From Triops longicaudatus (Eukaryota > Arthropoda > Branchiopoda > Notostraca > Triopsidae): a DNA stretch of 64,000 nucleotides. Shown one piece after another: positions 49,610-60,509 of the stretch. The position numbers were made by a program, and so were the translations under genes. Below the pieces are notes generated by a model that had not been told where the DNA came from, ran no database searches, and was given only the letters and a program-made list of their open reading frames with translations. Within the stretch, counting starts at the first letter, position 1, and each line of letters starts with the position of its first letter. The stretch is taken from contig JAGQDJ010000200.1 in NCBI GenBank assembly GCA_022885665.1, positions 62,001 through 126,000 on the forward strand, read 5' to 3'.

Positions 49610-52238
49610 ATGACCACGAGAAGAAGTGCTGTAAAGTTTTTGAGTTCTAAACAACGGCCATTGTCAACTGCAGTGGCAGAAAATGAGGCTGAACGAGTCA
49701 GATCGATCAGCACCAACCGCGACCCTCAAAAACGTACCTTACTCCCTTCCAAACAAAAATCTACCCCTGTTTTACGTAAAGTTCATAGCCTAGCTTCCAT
49801 AGATCCTTGTCATCTCCCAGTTCTAAATGCTTCCCCTGAGAAATCCCAGCCCAAGGATGAATCTCCGTCTCAAAAAATGCACAAGTTATTAAACGCTGTG
49901 CCTAAACTGCCTAGTTTATTAACTCCGCTGACTCTTGGCGCTTTAAACATACCCTTTGACTCTAAAGCTGATGAGAATCAGCTAGGGAGCCCTGGGAAAC
50001 TCTCCACGTCATCTTCGTGCTACAATCTTCAAGATCTGCCTGAGTTTACAAACGACATGCCGCAACAAATCTTATCGCCGTCATCCCGAAGTTTACTGTC
50101 AAATTCTAACCAAGAAACTCCTAGTCGTAGCTTGTCCTCTACTGTAAAAAGTGAAGAAAGCTCAACAAGCGAAGATATGCCCGAACATTCGTCTCAAATG
50201 TCGCCTGACCAAGAAAAAAATTATATCAGTTTTAACACCAAGAACCAATCCTCCAGTCAAGTCTGCCACAGTTGTACAAGTCAAAGAGTATCAGTTCAGC
50301 AAGCAAGAAGTCGGTAATTGCGTGTTTTGCCCTAAGATTAATTTCTACACCTTAATTTTGCATTAATTTTACCACACATTCTTAACGATTTATTTTACAA
50401 TTTTTTGGGAAAAGAACCAGCTCAGAATTTTTAAATATTAATTTTGTATTCATTTGTTTTGTGTTTATAATCTGTATGATTTTTTATATTTATTTTTCTT
50501 TGGTCTTCGGTTTTGAAATTTATTTGATTTATTTCGTTTTATTGATTTGTTTTCAAATTCGTATAAAAGTATTGCATGGGAATTTTATTTGACTCGGAGG
50601 ACAGCCTGATAATGCATTTTTTCTTGAATGCTTCACAGGAACTACTTACAAGGAAGTGTGGGTTCTTGCGGTTTGCTGGGTTCGAATGAGTTAAAGCGCA
50701 TTTTTCCTTCCAAGAAGCTGCATATCTTCATCGGGACGTGGAATATGAACGAAAAAGCGCCACCATCCCGACTCGACGAGTTGTTGCTGCCTTCCCACTT
50801 AGACATCATTCCAGATTTGGTGTGTATCACTAGTCAAGAATCTCATCCCGACCGCGAAAGCTGGGAAATCAATTTGCAAGCCACTCTGGGACCGAGCCAT
50901 GTCCTTTTTCATTCCTTGGCGTTTGGAACGCTTCACATGGCAATTTTCTTGCGCCGGGATTTGATCTGGGTCTGTTCCGAACCCGAAGAAAGTTGGTTTA
51001 GCACTCGACCAGGATCTGCCTTCAGGACCAAAGGAGCCGTGGCGATCAGTTTTTCAGTATTTGGGACGAGTTTTTTGTTCGTGGGATGTCACTTGACAGC
51101 ACATGATGAGAAAGTTAACGAACGAGTGGCAGATATCAAGCGTATTGCCACCAACCTCAACTTACCCAAATTGCTCCCCGTGAGAAACAGGCAGAAAGGT
51201 AGCAACGGAATGATTTATCGTTTTCTTGAGAGATAAGGAAGCTAAAAGACTTTTTTTTTCTTGATCTACTTCTTTGGGCTGGGAATGAAGACGCGACCCA
51301 TAACTTTGACTGCGTTTTCTGGTCCGGCGATCTCAATTTTCGACTTAATTTACCTCGACAAACAGTCATCGACTCGATTAACTCTAGTTCCGCCAATCTA
51401 GTCAATATTGAAGAACTACTTAAGAACGACCAGCTCCGAAATCTTATGCACAACGGTGAGTTCAAGCGTGAATCATCTAATTGTTTAAAAGACGTTACTC
51501 CCTTGATATTATTTTATTTTTCAATAGGAGTCAGAAAATCTGGAATTATTCGTTTGCTTGGTTTAAATTTGTTTCTTTGCCTTTTTGAAACATGAAAACT
51601 TAACAACTTTTTTTATTTGCCTTGAGCTGTCTTAATGGTCTTAATGTACCTTTATTTGTCTTTGCTTGTTTTAAGCTGTTTTAGTATGATTTCAGCGTAC
51701 TTTACACTCAGTTTTTCTTGTTTCGGTCGACTATCCCTCTTGTAAAATATTTTAAGCATAAATATTTATCATTAATGAAAAATGCTCTTGAACGGATTTA
51801 GGTAAAATACTGCGAGGTTTTCATGAAGCGCCCATCACATTCTATCCTACTTACAAGTACACGCCTGGGACGAATAATTTCGAGAGTTCGACCAAACAGC
51901 GCGTACCATCCTACACTGACCGTATTGTGTACAAAGAGCGTAAGCCCAACATTATCCAAGTGGGACATTATCAGTCAGTAATGGGCCTCAGTACCTCGGA
52001 CCATAAGCCTGTATGGGGCATTTTCACCGCAAACTTGAAACCTGGCAAAGACACGTGCGTACCCTCTACAACCATTTGACAAATAAACTATTTTAATGAC
52101 GTCTTAATGGCTTTTGACAGAATTCCGTTAGCTGCTGGGATTTTCAACCGCACAGTATACATGGAAGGTATTAAGAAGCGTCTTCAGAGTTCGGAATTTC
52201 AACAACCGTCGACGAACTCCACGTGCTCGATTCAGTGA
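49610..52238 (+). CDS. INPP5E: INPP5E-type phosphatidylinositol polyphosphate 5-phosphatase
   Basis: Removes the 5-phosphate of PI(4,5)P2 and PI(3,4,5)P3; vertebrate INPP5E works in the primary cilium. Exons 49610-50313, 50639-51198, 51291-51455, 51802-52054, 52121-52238 give 599 aa. Residues 1-230 are Ser/Pro-rich and disordered. The catalytic domain starts with LHIFIGTWNMNEKAPPSRLD and contains LVCITSQESHPDRESWE (family QE position), FLRRDLIW, TKGAVAISFSVFGTSFLFV, the FWSGDLNFRL motif, PSYTDRIVY and TSDHKPV, all 5-phosphatase motifs. Human INPP5E has IGVQEG where this has ITSQES. The C-terminus is CSIQ, a farnesylation-type CaaX box like human CSVS. It ends 55 bases from the convergent gene. 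Confidence 0.95.
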
Positions 52239-52293
52239 AAATAAATGTATATCATTAGTTTCTCAAACATGCAATACATGTTAGAGCTTTTAA

Positions 52294-54439
52294 CTACAGC
52301 CTTGTAATTACGTCAATTTTGATGCCTTTAGACACGGATATGGGTACGTTCTCCTGCGTACGGGTCGTCACGTTCGAACTTGATGAGTGAGCGGAGCTCA
52401 CTGGCGAAGGTGTAGAAACGCCCTGATAGGCTAGGGCCTAAATGTATAATATAAAGAATTAGGCGTATAAGTCACCTGTATCGTTAAGCGAGGTAATTTA
52501 ACAACCTGAGCACATTGTTGGCGTTGGTAACGTCGAAGCACGCGTTCGGCCCAATTGAGCAATCTGGACCAGTCGGCGGGCAAAGTGCGGATATGCTCAT
52601 CAGGACGGTTGAGTAGGGATAATACTCGTGCCAAGTCTCTTAATACAGCTCTTGAATTGGAGGATAAAGAAAGAAGGTGAAATAGACGAAAGTTGAGCAA
52701 CTGTCAGAAATATACACGGAAAGTTGGGATAATGTAATACCTGTAAGCTCTGGCTTTCGAGTCAGCGCCAGCTTCACGGCCTCGTTGCAGGCGACGGAAC
52801 TTTCTGCGAGTTTCATCAAGCATCTGCCGAAAGATATGCAAATCGCTGCGCAGACGAGTTAAGTGATTTAGGAATTTCTGCCTTTCAGAGTCGTCCAATT
52901 CGAGAACCATTTTAGTCGGAGTTGTAGCACACTTAGTGACCGCGTTTTCGGCATCCTTCAACTTTTGGCGCCGTTTGTGAATGCAAACCCATAAACCGAT
53001 GATTAGGCCGAGCAGAATGGCACCGACACAACTGGTACCAACGATGATGGCTATGTGGCGTCCGGAGATTACTGTGTCGTCCCAAATGCTACGTCGACCT
53101 ACAGGAGAATATAAGCACTTTTGCATATCTTGGCCGTATAACTCTTTTTATTCTTATAACTAATAAGCGATTCAGTAAAATGTCATAGTATTACAGCCCT
53201 GTTTCTCCTCCTGTTATTCATTTAGAACATGAACGAATAATAATTGAAGAGAACGAATAATTGAAGAGAAAGGAACGAATACTACCCCAGAAAGCAATTT
53301 ACTGGATTTTACTGCATTAATTCTACTATCGTTTTTCATTTTTTTAATTCCTCTCAGAAAGGAAAACAAAGCAGTGCACTGCATAGACTATTCGGTGTAC
53401 TTTAGCATTTATGAAAATAAATAATCGTGAACGGTAGATCTTATTCGTATAGAAACATTAAACCCGTTATTTGTTTCACTTATCTACTCAATATATATCA
53501 TTTCACAATTTCCTCGCGTTTTGAACATTCGGAACAAGTTATTGCGAAGCCTGTTCCGAAAGCATATCTAAGTTTGTTATTGAAAAGCTCCAAGATAATC
53601 ATCTTCAAAGTCCAATGCCCATGCGGAATTAGGACCATTTAACCAGAAAAACGGACTTCTTAGACGCAAAAGTAGCCTACTTTCACCAGTTGTAGCATAC
53701 ATAACGAATTTGTTGAAGGTAAACTATTGGAGCAGCACATAATATGCATAGAAAAACCGTTTAAAACCCAATCCACGCTTTTGAGGACTATAATACACTA
53801 ACTTAATATGGATACTTACCAAAAAACGATGCTTATAGCTTATTTGTTTTACCTATACAAACATGTCCTTGTAATTCTGGTGAAGATGCCACATCCATAG
53901 TGTAGCCTATAGGGCATCCAGGAGTACAAGTTCGTGTATCAACCATTAACCAGTACAGTTGGGAACATCTAACACACTGACCTCGCTCGTTACACACCGA
54001 GCATCCTGATTCGGGACAAGGGTATGGTAAACTGGCATCTATGAAAACAATGCAAGATAGTCAGCTTCTTACTTCATCTAGTGACATAAAATTGGGCAAA
54101 AAGGTCTTAGCCTTGACTTCTTCAACTACATCGTTCTTTATGAACCGTGGAAGTATTTCCTTCGCTTTCAAGCGGTTGCGTGAGAACTCGGCGACGCTCG
54201 GTTATTTTAACCACATTGACTTTCTCTATACGATGCCAGGATGTCGACGGATTTGGCCAAAGAACACGCTTTTTAATAATGAAGTTTTATACATTATTTT
54301 CTTTAATTCTGTTTCTGTTGTTTGAGCCTTCTTTCATTACCTCTAACGAACACTCGTATGGTCGTTAAAAGCAGAGGAAATGATAATACCGACACTTACC
54401 AATAGAGCTTATGACCGCAGAAGTTTCTACGTTGTCCAT
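52294..54439 (-). CDS. Cys-rich single-pass transmembrane protein, family not recognised
   Basis: Exons 54439-54400, 54038-53853, 53098-52741, 52650-52476, 52437-52294 join to exactly 300 aa. Residues about 15-75 form one Cys-rich module, CPESGCSVCNERGQCVRC then CTPGCPIGYT, with spacing like a furin-type Cys repeat. One membrane helix follows at about 90-115 (IAIIVGTSCVGAILLGLIIG-LWVCIHKRRQ) with a basic stop-transfer end. The cytoplasmic part has two helical, Arg/Leu-rich stretches (LNHLTRLRSDLHIFRQMLDE; WAERVLRRYQRQQ) and a Ser/Thr tail. The called start gives no signal peptide, so either it is a type III protein or a further 5' exon is missing. It looks like a receptor or adhesion stub; I assign no function. 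Confidence 0.75.
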
Positions 54440-54810
54440 TGCAATGCACGCAATATCGAAGGATTATATGTCTAGCCCATTACTTTTGCACTTAGCGAGA
54501 GCAAACTCGTTCAAACCGTAAAATTAACTTCACAGCCAAAAAAATAACACAATTTACAAATCCGTGTATTATATTAACAGACAATTTCTTTACATCCGTG
54601 TCACTGCAAGTTTCCGGTACGACTAACGGAACGATGAATGGAACCATCAACCATGTGCTGGCTCTTTTTTGTTTTTCCCAGCGTTAGTTCCTTCCCATAC
54701 CCGACTAGGTAACACCTTCACAAGTTTTCGTTTCGCTCCCAGGCATCTTCCTAATCATCGTATCCGCAAAACCCTTCCCAACACGCTTGGAATTTTCATC
54801 CCGAATGTTT
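54440..54810. other. Spacer between EXO70 and the Cys-rich gene
   Basis: Same-strand gap of about 370 bases; holds the EXO70 3' UTR and the promoter or missing 5' exon of the next gene. A signal-peptide exon was looked for and not found with confidence. Confidence 0.35.
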
Positions 54811-57800
54811 TCAAGCCGCCACGTCAAAGAACGTATCAATCAACGACGAAACTTGGGCAGGACTGTACTTAATATACTTATCGGCGTTCTTGGTAAAATG
54901 TACGGAGCTATACCTGTAACGAATCATATTCATGGCTTACGAAATAATCACGGTTTTCATGAATATTTTACAACTAGTTCATTAAAACTTCAATTCGTTT
55001 CATACTGTTGAGATCAATTCCTATGTTTAATAATTTAAATTATTTAACTTATTCTTTAAAACTTGTACTTTACTTTTATTGCTAATACTGTACTGAAAGC
55101 ATCAAAATTCTTTTAAGTGTCATTCGAGTGTCTTACTTGTCGAAGAAGCTGTGATATTTGGGTAAAATATATTCTTTATTATCACGTTTCAAGCTTTCCC
55201 GTAATTCAATGTCCGGAACGGAGTAGCTACGCTGTTGGTGCGCAATATCCTCTAATTCGCGGTTAAGGACCTATGTTAAGAAACATACGTGTTAGGAAAC
55301 AAGGGACTGGGTAACCTAAATAAAAATCATTTTTTGTTACCGTAAATTTGTCTTTGATAAGGTTTTTGTCCTTATCACGCAGCTTGCCTTGCAAGAAAGT
55401 TAAAGGAATATCGTCCACCGTCATGGGAGTTAGGACTTTCGACCAAGTACTATTACAAAAAAAAGGTACCGAATTATAATGAAAAAATCGTACAAATGAT
55501 TCATGGCACGTAAAAGCATTGCAACAACTTGCCTCTGGAAATAGAGTCGCTTTTGCTCGGCCATCATATCCAAATAAATGGTTTCTGCGTCCGGTTCTAA
55601 AAGTTTGACCAATGGCAAGAGCGCCGCTCGCTGCAGAGCTTTCAGGATGTAGTGATTGTTGTTTAACCGGAACAAGGCTTTGAGGCACACGTCGCTATAA
55701 GCGTCGCTCTTAGTCATTAATGTAAGGTTCAGTTGTACCAAAACTCGCTCTAAAAAGGTACAATAAAAATTATTCCCACTGATTTTATAAATGCTATTCC
55801 AATTAGCACCAACTAGGACGTTAAACTATCATGCTTATTATCGAAAATCTTCGGTCATCACAAATCAGCAACGCTTATTGATGTAACTACGTTACTAAAT
55901 ACTAGGATTACGGAAACACTTTCAAATCAGTTTCACTGAGAACCATGTTTTAAGCTATAATATTTTAAAGGACTGATTGAATTTACCGAATGAGAGTCGA
56001 ATATTGTATACAGAGTAAAGCCTTCCATGATAATTTTCTCAGCCCGCGCGTACTAAAGTTTAAGTATCCTGGAAAATATTTCAGAATACTGTTTCTGTCT
56101 AAAATCTATACTGGGTTCCATAAAATAAACCCTTTTTATTGGGAAAGTTTGTATTCAAAGTTTGTATTATACTTTGAGCTAATAAAACTACGAAAAACGA
56201 AACGTTTTTCCTTTTAAACGTTATCATATACCGTTCTAACTGAAAATCATTTTTAATATTCTTAGGAGCTCTTTATTTATAGTATAAAAATGACTAGTAA
56301 AAGTTCTCGATAGTGAAGTGGTCAGTCATCGAATACACATTGCAAGTTTCCACATACAAATGTGACTGAACATTTGTTTGCAGTGTTTCATGGCGAAAGA
56401 TCCTCTTCAGTTCCAAGTGGAATTAGTTGGGAAATGTAAGATCTATGTAACAAGTCCTCGATAGTATAGTGGTCAGTATCCCCGCCTGTCACGCGGGAGA
56501 CCGGGGTTCGATTCCCCGTCGGGGAGATATTTTTTCCATCTTTTTCTTTTTTGTTAATCAAACTGATCGATCGACAACCGAACGCAACTTTTTTTAAAGT
56601 TAAGTGTCACTACTCAGAGCCGAATCGACGTATTGTCCAAGCGGTCAAAAAAGAAATTTTACATTGAAACATTGAGATACAGTGGAAACACGTGTAACCA
56701 GTGCCTTAATAGGGGAAATGTTTACTTTCGGGAAGATTATAATCGCGTTATCGATTAATCTGTAATATTAGTATAATCTGATGAAATAAGTAATTTTATA
56801 ACTATTTTTAAACGACAGGAAGAAGAAAAATAGGAGAGAAAAAGAAAAAGATGGAAAAAATATCTCCCCGACGGGGAATCGAACCCCGGTCTCCCGCGTG
56901 ACAGGCGGGGATACTGACCACTATACTATCGAGGACTTGTTACATAGATCTTACATTTCCCAACTAATTCCACTTGGAACTGANGAAAAAATATCTCCCC
57001 GACGGGGAATCGAACCCCGGTCTCCCGCGTGACAGGCGGGGATACTGACCACTATACTATCGAGGACTTGTTACATAGACCTTACATTTCCCAACTAATA
57101 CCACTTGGAACTGAAGAGGTCCTTTCGCCTTGAAACATCGTAAACAAATGTTCAGTCACATTTGTATGTGGAAACTTGCTATGTGCATTCGATGAAGTCA
57201 CAAGTTCGATTTGGCACGAGTAACCGGTGAAGCTCAGAACACCGGACGATGACAAGTTTTTCCAGTCAAACAGAGCTTGTCATGCCATTGAAACCTAATG
57301 TAGAGATTTTGTATGTGAAAAGATTGCTGATAAAATAAAAAAAAATTGGAGAATTGATCTTTCGAACTTAACTTTCAAATGTTAAGTTCTTTTTTAAGAA
57401 TTAAAATTTTTTATTTTTAGGACGCGGATCTTTTAAGATACGGATCTACTTTTTCAAATTTTAGTTTTTCCTATGAGCGGATCTGAAAACGCGAAAATTG
57501 CAATTAACTCCGTACAGTCTTGCTGACACTCGGAAGAATGGCATGAGCCTTGAAAAAATTTTTATCAGGTCCGATACATAATGACGTTTAGTTGACAATG
57601 ATTTAATAACTGGCCAGAAGGATCTGTTTGTGCAGTGGAATTTTTGGGAGTCGAACGTATTGTTCTTAGCAAATTACGGAAAAGTGCATAGTTTCTACAT
57701 TGTTAAGCAAGCACGGAGTGCCACGATGCATGAAAAGTTGTACTTACTGATATACAAGCCCAAGACGGCTTTATGTTTCTCAGGCTTCGGCCAACTGACG

Positions 57801-59952
57801 AGTTGGGGTGGTAATTGCTGGGCATATGTGGGATCCTGGGCTAGTAGTGGTCCCAGAGTTTCTCCATAATCGGCCAGTTGCTCAAGTAAAATAAGTATGT
57901 TTAGTGTGAGCTCGAAAACTGTGCCGTCTTTAGGTAACGGTGTGAAGTTGTCATTGCGAACCCACTCAACCAGTTCTTCCAAGGCTTTCCCGCTCTACAT
58001 AAGCCAAAATATTCACTCACAAACGTGTAGTTTTTGCCTTTTGCTTCAGCCTTACCGTTTCATGGAAAGTTTTAATAACTTCGTGGAATTTTTTGCGGAC
58101 ACTCGTATCGCAGCCTTCTAGCATCGTATCCCATTCAGGTTTTAGGGACACTAGGTGTTTCAGTATAGGAAAAACGGACAAAACGGCACCAAAATCTTGC
58201 CGCGAAATACTTCTTTTCGACCGGGACGATAAACTCTAATGTATAAAATATTTAAAATCGAGTTTAGTCAGAAAATTCGCGAAAATTACTTCTGCATCCT
58301 GGAAAATGCTATCCAAAGCGTCTTTGATAATAATGGAGAGCACAGATTTATGATGCTGCAAAGGAATGATTCCAATCATGAGCTGTAGCTCGGATTGTAA
58401 GAGTTTCAAGGCGGCAGTGAAACTCGTTAAGAACCAAAGAATTTCGTGGTCGTCGATATGATCTTCTTTGGTGTCGCCTACGAGAAAGAAAGGTGAGATA
58501 AAGAACACCACAGGCTTTCTTCTTAGAGCTAACCGGCAGTCGGGCGTCTCGAGCTCAACGCTAAACCAGTGGACTGTTCCAAGGTTAGCGACGCTTTCAT
58601 TAGCATGCGGTTCGCTTTTTTCTCCAATCTATCATAAAAAAAAACAATTAGGCAACTGACAAAGAATAGGGTATTAATTTACAATTGCTGGATCCTTTTC
58701 GAAGTTTTACGACTAGGAGTGTCATAGCGGTTGGGAGGCTTTCCTTTCTGGTTTACCTAATATAAAATTTTTAGACCAGCACATGTGAAGGACCGAAAAT
58801 CTTACAAAATGTGTAACTAATAAAATCTGAGTGAAAGGACTATACGTAGAAATACAAAAAACAGAAGAAATAAAGAAATGTAAAAAGAAACTAAAAAAAG
58901 GCGACAAATAAATAGAAAAAAAAGCGTAGTAAAATATATTCAAAAATGAGTGCGATATGAAATTTTTAATTTCAATAAGAGGTACATTAGAAAAAAAACA
59001 TACTAATGAAGGAGACACAGTCGAAGGCGACGGCATGGCCATTGGACTATTATTAGCCAAAGTAGGCGTGCCGGAATTTCCACTAGCAGTTTTCTGATGC
59101 TCTTTCAAAGCTTGCAAAGAGCGTTGTAAGTTAGATGCACGATAGCGGGCATAAATGTTCATGTAGTCGTCGCAGTTGTGAACAATGAGCCAGTCTGCAA
59201 TTTGAACTAAGTCTTGGGTGACTTTGCCGGGAAAATGGCTCAAGGATGGCATTTCTTTTGGCTGTATTTCTAAGAGAAGATAATAATTTTTCCCTTTTGT
59301 CTTCTTGCCACTGAAGTTCTACCTTCGTCACAAGAAATGAGATCCAATAGAGCCACAGGAGGTATCGGCTTACAGTGCTTGATGAGAACTTCTTTGAATT
59401 CTTTGTTGAGCCCGTCACGGCCAGCTTCAAACAGACTCACGACATTTTCAAGCTCAACGCTTTGAGGATTATTTTTCTCGAAATATTCTAACGCTTTTTC
59501 CAAGCGACTCAAAGCATGTAGATAAATGTCCAATCCTTGGCCGGGTCCCTCGCGTATTATTGGCTCCACTTCGCGGCTTACAGTATAGAAACCAATAACG
59601 GAGTCTAACGCTACAAGCGTTTTCTCAATGTCTACGTGAAATTGCTATTAGTAATATTTTTTTCGTAAAAATCTGGTAATATATTGGACTTACTTTCTTG
59701 TTTTCGTTGCAAGTTTCCTGATTCTTGGTAAACTGGAAAAATAGTTTCCTCTAGCTTGGACAGTCTGTCTTCGAAGGATGTCAGAATTCCCACCATATTA
59801 GATGTTAACTGAGAACTTTTGGCTTTTGCTTCCCGAATCATGGCCAAGCCTTCGGTTTGCTAGAGGAAACATGTACACTTTATTTTAGAAGTGAAAAATG
59901 GGACTAAAATTTAGTTGTTTACCATTTCCAGCTTGTCAAGTACAGAAGCCAT
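54811..59952 (-). CDS. EXOC7: Exocyst complex subunit EXO70 (EXOC7)
   Basis: Membrane-binding exocyst subunit that tethers secretory vesicles at the plasma membrane. It starts MASVLDKLEM (59952) and is built of about 13 exons. Recognisable blocks: SSQLTSNMVGILTSFEDRLS (coiled coil), REVEPIIREGPGQGLDIYL, LDLISCDE, VTQDLVQIADWLIVH, PNRYDTPSRKTSKRI, FPILKHLVSLKPEWDTML, LPKDGTVFELTLNILILLEQ, LNNNHYILKALQ, TWSKVLTPMTVDD, LRDKDKNLIKDKF, and the final VHFTKNADKYIKYSPA / IDTFFDVAA. The last exon is 54913-54811, preceded by 55270-55137. The intron 57747-55750 holds the tRNA-Asp genes; the intron 55532-55450 uses a GC donor. The exon between the KRIQQL block and the GDTKEDH block (about 58650-58480) is the least certain. 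Confidence 0.92.
56304..56326 (+). pseudogene. Truncated tRNA-Asp 5' fragment
   Basis: TTCTCGATAGTGAAGTGGTCAGT resembles the first 23 bases of the neighbouring tRNA-Asp genes (TCCTCGATAGTATAGTGGTCAGT) and then stops matching. It stands at the outer edge of the duplicated 5' flank, a relic of an older copy. Confidence 0.5.
56455..56526 (+). tRNA. tRNA-Asp (GTC)
   Basis: 72 nt, full cloverleaf: acceptor TCCTCGA/TCGGGGA with G discriminator, D arm, anticodon loop CTGTCAC with anticodon GTC at 56488-56490, T arm CGGGGTTCGATTCCCCG. Internal A and B boxes are intact. A TTTTTT run 5 bases after the gene is a good Pol III terminator. Lies antisense within an EXO70 intron. Confidence 0.96.
56864..56935 (-). 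tRNA. tRNA-Asp (GTC)
   Basis: Identical 72-nt gene on the minus strand, followed on its own strand by ATATTTTTTCC as terminator. Its 5' flank (about 45 bases, GGAATTAGTTGGGAAATG and onwards) is identical to that of the + copy, so the two are arms of an inverted duplication. Confidence 0.96.
56995..57066 (-). tRNA. tRNA-Asp (GTC)
   Basis: Third identical gene, same strand as the previous one and upstream of it by about 60 bases. Its 5' flank is homologous to the other copies but with a few substitutions, and the homology extends to about 57215. An N at 56984 stands at the junction between this unit and the preceding one. Confidence 0.94.
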
Positions 59953-60509
59953 TTGACGCCGTTGTTACGTTACCATTAACTAAAATATAAGGATTGTAAA
60001 ACTTAATAGCAAAAACAAACTGTTTACGATGTTGTACAAAACTGTACACGCCCCTTCGGTGACGTCAAGAGCACAGCATCGCCCAATACAGCAGTGTTGC
60101 CTGACGTGTTCTCTATGAACTCCATGAGAGAAAACTGGAGTTCGACGAATTTACGCTTGAAGTTCCCGATGATTTTTTTCGACGAATAGATTTATTTTCA
60201 TAAGTCTTCGATGACATCTACATAACCCTTACCCATAAAAAAGCTAAGCCTCACAGGAGTTGCTCTTGGTATTAAGTTTTTGTTTTATGAATTTTACCTT
60301 ATGCCAATTTATTTACTGAATTTTTACATAGACAGCTTCAATTTAAGAAATTTCAAGATTCCTCATACAACGCATTTTTTTCCGTATCATCCATTCGTAT
60401 TACATACTTTTTGTATGTCAGGGGTTAGAGGACTGTCACAGACATTCTGGTTCTTGTTAAATGTCACATTAGAGGCATTATGGGAGATTACATTGCTCAT
60501 ACTCATACA
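59953..60509. other. Spacer between the GR and EXO70
   Basis: Holds the EXO70 promoter and the GR 3' flank (same strand). Nothing further recognised. Confidence 0.4.

Larger units (their letters stand above)
56304..57215. repeat. Inverted/tandem duplication carrying tRNA-Asp genes
   Basis: Arm 56304-56550 (+) matches, inverted, the units at 56840-56983 and 56985-57215. The homologous flank includes CAAGTTTCCACATACAAATG, TGACTGAACATTTGTTT and CTCTTCAGTTCCAAGTGG upstream of each gene. Confidence 0.8.

Noticed and set aside
54041..54368. Two overlapping plus-strand frames near the Cys-rich gene
   Set aside because: Lie in the intron antisense to exons 1-2 of the minus-strand gene; no family support.
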